DNA from: Halictus rubicundus
Taxonomy: Eukaryota > Arthropoda > Insecta > Hymenoptera > Halictidae
Direction of reading: 5' to 3'
Length of the DNA stretch: 64,000 bases
NCBI RefSeq assembly: GCF_050948215.1
Contig: NC_135165.1
Coordinates: forward strand, 2,764,501 to 2,828,500
This document shows, one piece after another, positions 58,752 to 64,000 of the stretch. Positions within the stretch are counted from its first letter, which is position 1, and each line of letters begins with the position of its first letter. The notes under the pieces are model-generated. The model saw only the letters and a list, made by a program, of their open reading frames with translations. It was not told the origin of the DNA and ran no database searches. Both the position numbers and the translations under genes were made by a program.

Positions 58752-59375
58752 GTGAGTTAATTAACGAAACACCTGGGTGGGGCTTCCATAGGTTCATATG
58801 TTCGTAATCTTGACAGCACGTGACGGCCTTTGTGTATGACAGTTATCAGAAACGTATTAATCAAGAGAACCAATTAATTGTGTTTGTTCATTGTTTGTTT
58901 CCTTATCCCATTGTTCATCTTTTGCGAGTAATGTTTTGCATTAACCGTTTCTAGATACTGTTCGTGTTTGTGGTTATAAAACCTAATTCTATATGTTTTC
59001 AGCGTTTATTTGTTCCCTATTAATTTACATAGTCATCCTTATACTGCCATTTGCAGTCGATCTGTGTTCAATTATTATAAAATTACATGATGTAATGTCA
59101 AACCGAATAGATGAGAACCGAATTTCCTTACTCTTCATTCATTGTGTGTAAATAATGGTATGTGCTCCGAATACTAAAAGTAAAGGATTAGTTAGCATAC
59201 TTTAGGAAAATGATATTGTTGTAAATGCAATGTAATTTATAATACAAAATTTATCGATGAGTTCTTTTATGTACATTTCTTGGTATGTGCAAGACGAAGA
59301 AAATGCATGTCGATCGTTGTGAATATACATATATTGCACATCTAAGTTTTTATGGCTCAGTAATATAAATATAAA
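58752..59375. other. Intron/3' flank with no further feature seen
   Basis: AT-rich sequence after the 58,619 exon and beyond the 3' end of the minus-strand membrane-protein gene. It should include that gene's 3'UTR. Nothing else recognised. Confidence 0.5.
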
Positions 59376-61149
59376 TTATAAATTAGTTCTTTCAGCTTGT
59401 GCAGGTGGTCTAGATCCATATCTTTGCGAATAAGGCAAATCAAGACTCTTTCTTCTACGAACACAACAAATTATCAATACGATGATAAGAATGATGAATA
59501 ACACAATAAGCAGTGCTCCCACTGAAATAGCTGCTACTTGTGCTTCCGATAAATTATTCCACTCTGCAAACATAACATTTATGAGGCACGTTATTACTGA
59601 AATAATGGAAAAATCAAGGACTAAATTTAATGATTGCAGTACTTATATTACCTGTAACATTAATCGTAACAGTGTTATAATTGTTCAATAAGTCCACTGC
59701 TGTTATTTTAGTTGTTGTGTCACAACAGGTGGCAGAGTAGAAAAATATTACAGGGTTTCTTGTACCGCTAATAAATTCTGTACGTGGATAAACTTCATTC
59801 GATGATGAAATCACACGTTTCAAACCTGTATTAAAAATTAAGCTTACGTTAATCATATAATGATTATAACAATATTTTACTTTACTTTACTTTAGTACAA
59901 TTGATACCTGAATCGTAGTCTTGAATTGTAAGGTCCATGCTCCATCGAGTTTTGTAACATTGACTCTTGTCCAATTTTCCAGCACAGTTGTTATTGAAAG
60001 AGTACTCAACTTTTGGCTTCACGTCATCCGTTAACTGAACATTACACGTTATAAAATTAATTTCATGAAGTTCTTAATAAATTAATGTAACAGAAGATGA
60101 TTTTATTTTGCATTTATTATCACCTTTGATAGGGAACCCTGCACATATATGTATGCTGATTTTTCCTTTATTTCAGTACCTTGAATGTACAAGGTAACTG
60201 TGTTAGCTGTATCAGGGGAAGTATTATCAGGCACAACTATATCTACTGCCACCTGACTCATTTGACCAGGATATATCCACGCACTGAAACAAAATATAAA
60301 TGAACTTATCCTTTTGTACATATTATATTCGCTATTTGATTTACGTTAGAAACTTACTAGGTTGGCACAACATTGTACACTCTGAAAGGTGTACTCTTAA
60401 CTCTGAATCCATATCTAACAGGTAGAATGCAGGTATTCATTACATCAAAGACAATTCTGTGTATCGATCCAGGTGCAGCAATTAAATTGGAATTTCTATT
60501 CACTTCTATGAGCATCCTTTTCTCCTGTATAGTGTTTTCGTTGCTGTAATTCACTAATTCTTCTAATAATTCCTGATTCTCCGAAGTTTCTACCATTTTC
60601 ATAGGCAAGTCAGAATTGTCTATTTTTCTTTTGATATCGCCATCGATATTTTCGGATAATGGAATCGAGGATCTCGCATTAATTCCATGCTGTTCCTGAA
60701 TAAAAGTTGGAAGTTCTTCAACAAAAGACACACTGTGGTTGTTCCTCGAAGCAGTTACGTTCCCGTCATCGGCAAAATTAACGTACTCAACGAAGTTAAC
60801 GTTTCTAGGTATAGAGAATATCGACGTATCATTCTCATTGAAATTTTCCGGTGTTGTCTCATTGTTTTGCTCCAAGGATCGTTCCCGCATTAACTTTTCA
60901 TCATTGTCCGTGTTAGGATCGATTCTTAGGTCTGAGTTTTGTTCTTCCAATGTTCTTATTCTTGAATAGAATACCTAGGGAACAAAAATTTCATTACTAG
61001 ATTTCCTTGTGCCTCTTAGATTGACAATAATTACTCCAAATTGCACACCTTCGCAAGATCATCATTGCTCGTGCTGCCGTCTAATTTCCTGACGTCATTT
61101 TCCTTAGTGTTTGGACGGTGTTTCATGAATGACGATTTGTTCATTGTAC
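59376..61149 (-). CDS. Single-pass type I membrane protein, possibly VWA7/hemicentin-like ectodomain (5' end unresolved)
   Basis: Exons 61149-61049, 60974-60358, 60283-60124, 60034-59908, 59825-59652 and 59563-59376 join in phase. From the ATG at 61144 they give 453 aa. Residues 33-200 are acidic and Asn/Ser-rich. A folded, Cys-containing ectodomain follows: GSIHRIVFDVMNTC, then Ig/cadherin-like strands (YAWIYPGQMSQVAVDIVVP), NNNCAGKLDKSQCY and FYSATCCDTTTKITAVD. A transmembrane helix (VGALLIVLFIILIIVLIICC) and a short basic cytoplasmic tail (VRRRKSLDLPYSQRYG) end the protein. That topology needs a signal peptide, which is absent after the 61144 ATG. Coding exons upstream are therefore likely, and the first listed exon opens with an acceptor (TTTTTTGCAG). 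The CC motif and strand pattern recall the region following vWA domains in VWA7/hemicentin-type proteins; this assignment is tentative. Confidence 0.8.
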
Positions 61150-64000
61150 CTGCAAAAAATCTCCGATTACATTCATGAGTTCTCTAAATTATTTTGAAAT
61201 AAAATTCAGAGAATTTTTTCCTGAAAAATTTAAAATAATTGCAGAAGTCGGAATTTCGCAGAAATATGTATTGTTATTGGAAAATGTTGTTTTGTGAACC
61301 TATTTTTTTTATGTATACACAATTACCGGATATTCGACCAAATTTTCTTACGCAACAGCTTCCGCAACCTCCAAAGATCACCCGTCGAATTTAAGATAAG
61401 CAAACATCGTACGACTCACATGAATCGTTGAGTCAAAATTCATTGTTAAAGCCACTAAGTATGTCTAAACATTCGCCGAGAGCGAATAAATAGACGCAGT
61501 TGCCTATGCGAGAAGATACTACTTTATTTTCGAATCGAACGCAAAATTCTGTGACGCATAACAGTTGTTTGTACAATTAGCAAAGAACGCTGTTGTTGGC
61601 GAGAAGTGAGGAAATCGATTTGCGTGTCAACACGCGAATGTTACAGAATTATTCGTAAGATAACGGGAGCATAACTGGCTGCATGAAAGGAACTGCGTAA
61701 CATTCGCGACATAAGAAATAACTAACTATAATTTTAACTATCTAACTATAATCTAGCTATAATTTTCATTCAACATTTTACTAGAAGCTTCGTTCCAGTA
61801 ATCTAATTTTAGGATTATATTCTTAATATACGTTCCCCTTTGTCGCACGATTTATTATCACTTGGAATAACAAAGGTTTCGAACAAACTACTCCGGCGGT
61901 ACGTTCAATGGAAAATATGAAAAACAGTCGTTATCCGTACCAGGAAAGCGGTTCTATTTATCTGAGACATTGACTGAGCCGAGATGAATGTTCTATAAGT
62001 TTTATGGTTTATATCGAACGGAGTGACGACGCTATCACCGGTGCCAGCTGCAGTTGTTAACAAAACGTCAGCATCAACTTATCGCCGGGTGACGTGGGGC
62101 TGGTTACGTCGAGTCAAAGTCAAAGCTATTTGGTTAAATAAACGCGAAATTGCAACGAAAATGCACGGTCAAGATACACCGGTAGATAATAATAGAACAG
62201 AATGTAAATTCGGCTCGCAGCTACCTTACAATTATTATGATACTAACCATTGAAACCGACCGTTTCATCCACCAGATAACGCGACTTATTGTTTGCCCGG
62301 GGGTTCCACGAACATTATATCCACGCTCACTACATGCCATTATTGACTACTTACTGGAACAATATTATCGTGCTATAATTGCGAAAAGCCCTGATCGAAG
62401 TAAATTTCTCTATCTCAGACTCCAACAATCGATGCGACTTTAAAGAAGCCTACGAAAAAAGGCAGTTGCCTGAAACCGATTAGCAACGATCTAGACGGAA
62501 ATCTTTGAAAAGAGTGAAACAACAAGGATAGATTGCTATCTATCTCTGTTAGGCTACCGCACAACATCGCAATAGTTCGAGGCATTGAACATTTCCAAGA
62601 AACCGTGCAATTCTAATTGAAAACAGTGAGACTGCAGCTCGCGCGAAACAAAGTTGCACCGTGCAGTCAGGAATGTAAAATAAGATGCAAAATTGGTCGC
62701 TGGTCGCTGAACAAACATGCTCAAAAATCGTGTTCGAGGTTCAAAAATCGGCAAAATCTCAGCAAGTCGAGTTTCACTCGCAGGAACGACTGGCCTCGTT
62801 TTTTACGGCAAGGTCTTCGGTTGTTCTCCCGCAATTCTGACGATTTGCATAGGAGCTGATGAAGTCGGCACGCATCGAGAAAAAGTTCGCGAATCTCGTT
62901 GCTTCCTGAGAGCGAGGCGTGCGTCAGCCGAACGCGCGCGAGCTTGAGCAAAGGGCAGCTCGCCGCGTGTTGCACAACAGCAACCGAGTGGTATCTCTTC
63001 GCCAAAAAGCGAAGACGAGGTTGCCAGTTGTCAGAAGCGTGTCGTCGCGAATACGCGCCGCGATATCGAGCTTCCGTGCGGTTTCGGAATCGCGAAACTG
63101 ATACCTATATACATTACCTCGTGCTCGACCTTCGCCGAGATTAATTAATCGAAACGACTGCTGTGTTTCCGTATGCTAATTGGCCCATTGTCTGGCGAAA
63201 CTATCGAAATTGTGTCGGCGATCGCGATCGAATTCGCTGACCGCAAATCAGACGTGGTCCGGACAACGGTAAGTCGAGCGTGCGAGTTTTCCTTCGGATT
63301 TTCTGCGATTAGTGTGTCACCGATATTTTTCTCAACCCTTATGCCAGTCTCCTCAATTTTCTGTGACGATAATGTTCTACTTTTGTAGCTCCAACGGAGA
63401 TTTCTGTGTCTCGAGTGTGAATCGATTGATTAGGTGCACAAATTGGATCTAGGGATCTGGGATACTGATATACTACTGATGAGTTCTACGAATATCGTGC
63501 AACACGTTAGGATAATAAATAGCTGCGCACACAAAATTAGTCGGATTTTCTTCGTGTGATCTACAAAGTCGTGATCGTCACACATACGTGACGCGAACGT
63601 GTTAATATTAACAGCAAATACCAGCGATCTTGTAATTCGAAATAGTTCGGAAGTTTGCAAGATATTATTTTAACCTGTAATACTGGTTCTCTTTTTACAC
63701 GGTATGCTTTTGCATAAACAATTGCCGCGTGTGTTTCTAACAGGAATCGGTTAGTTCTACACGATTTTTCGACTTTCGTGCAGTTTCTTGGGCATGTTTT
63801 ATTTATTTTCACGCAGCTTTTAATGTTTTCGATCGTATAGACAGAATCGTAGAGCATGCCACCGATGTTGCAATGAAAAAAGTAACCGGTCGGTCGTAAT
63901 TACAGAAATTACTACCAGAATGTAATGGAGCGAATTAAATATTTTTTTGTTTTAATTGTTCGCTCACCGGATAGCCGCGGGACAAGCAGTTCTTCCGTTG
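61150..64000. other. Unassigned 3' end of the window
   Basis: Two segments have exon-like ends. Minus strand up to 61,327: donor CCG then GTAATT, with a phase that continues into the 61,149 exon but an in-frame stop upstream, so it could be 5'UTR. Plus strand to 63,268: ACAACG then GTAAGTCG, preceded by a 32-codon open frame from 63,173. The 62,880-63,270 stretch is richer in CpG than its surroundings, as at a promoter. No family recognised. Confidence 0.4.

Noticed and set aside
1..64000. CRISPR arrays, operons with ribosome-binding sites, phage or plasmid features
   Set aside because: The sequence is eukaryotic nuclear DNA with spliced genes. Repeats present are microsatellites and MITEs, with no regularly spaced direct repeats.
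1..64000. Autonomous transposase, reverse transcriptase or endogenous viral genes
   Set aside because: No catalytic motifs of these families were seen in any frame; all mobile elements found are short and non-coding.

Overview
This is nuclear DNA from an insect, most likely a hymenopteran and probably a bee. Its genes have many short introns with consensus GT..AG boundaries. A CpG-rich gene-poor part (about 1-48 kb) adjoins an AT-rich gene-dense part (about 49-61 kb), an arrangement familiar from bee genomes. Every protein I can name is a conserved animal protein. The species is inference; no marker gene is present. I placed the exons by hand from splice signals, reading-frame phase and remembered family motifs; no search was run.

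Layout. 1-18 kb holds no gene I can support, only mobile-element remnants and microsatellites. From 51,250 down to about 18,060 on the minus strand lies one large gene for a PIR1/DUSP11-type RNA 5'-phosphatase. It has nine coding exons of 23-330 bases spread over about 33 kb, with one intron of 15.5 kb. All eight splice junctions keep the frame and the HCX5R(S) catalytic loop is intact. In the last exon a GAGC tetranucleotide repeat separates the phosphatase frame from a long proline-rich frame that is offset by one base.

Immediately upstream, on the same strand, is DPCD (51,861-52,890, four exons). DPCD diverges from a plus-strand pair, COA3 (cytochrome oxidase assembly) followed after 129 bases by TFB1M/mtTFB1 (mitochondrial 12S rRNA dimethyltransferase). 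This resembles the dicistronic CCDC56/mtTFB1 unit described in Drosophila. Tail to tail with TFB1M is ZC3H15 (55,874-57,946, minus, seven exons), a CCCH zinc-finger partner of the DRG GTPases. A lone plus-strand first coding exon sits at 58,619. A minus-strand gene for a single-pass membrane protein occupies 59,376-61,149; its 5' end is unresolved. The last 2.8 kb is unassigned.

Functionally, COA3 and TFB1M both serve mitochondrial respiratory-chain expression, DUSP11 and ZC3H15 act in RNA 5'-end processing and translation-factor regulation, and DPCD is associated with cilia and chaperone complexes. Only the COA3-TFB1M pair looks like a genuine functional unit. Repeats include at least six copies of a TTAA-flanked (piggyBac-type) MITE, two further TTAA-flanked families, TA-flanked elements with CAGGGTGT ends, and a dispersed element with a GACTGCGGATC terminus.
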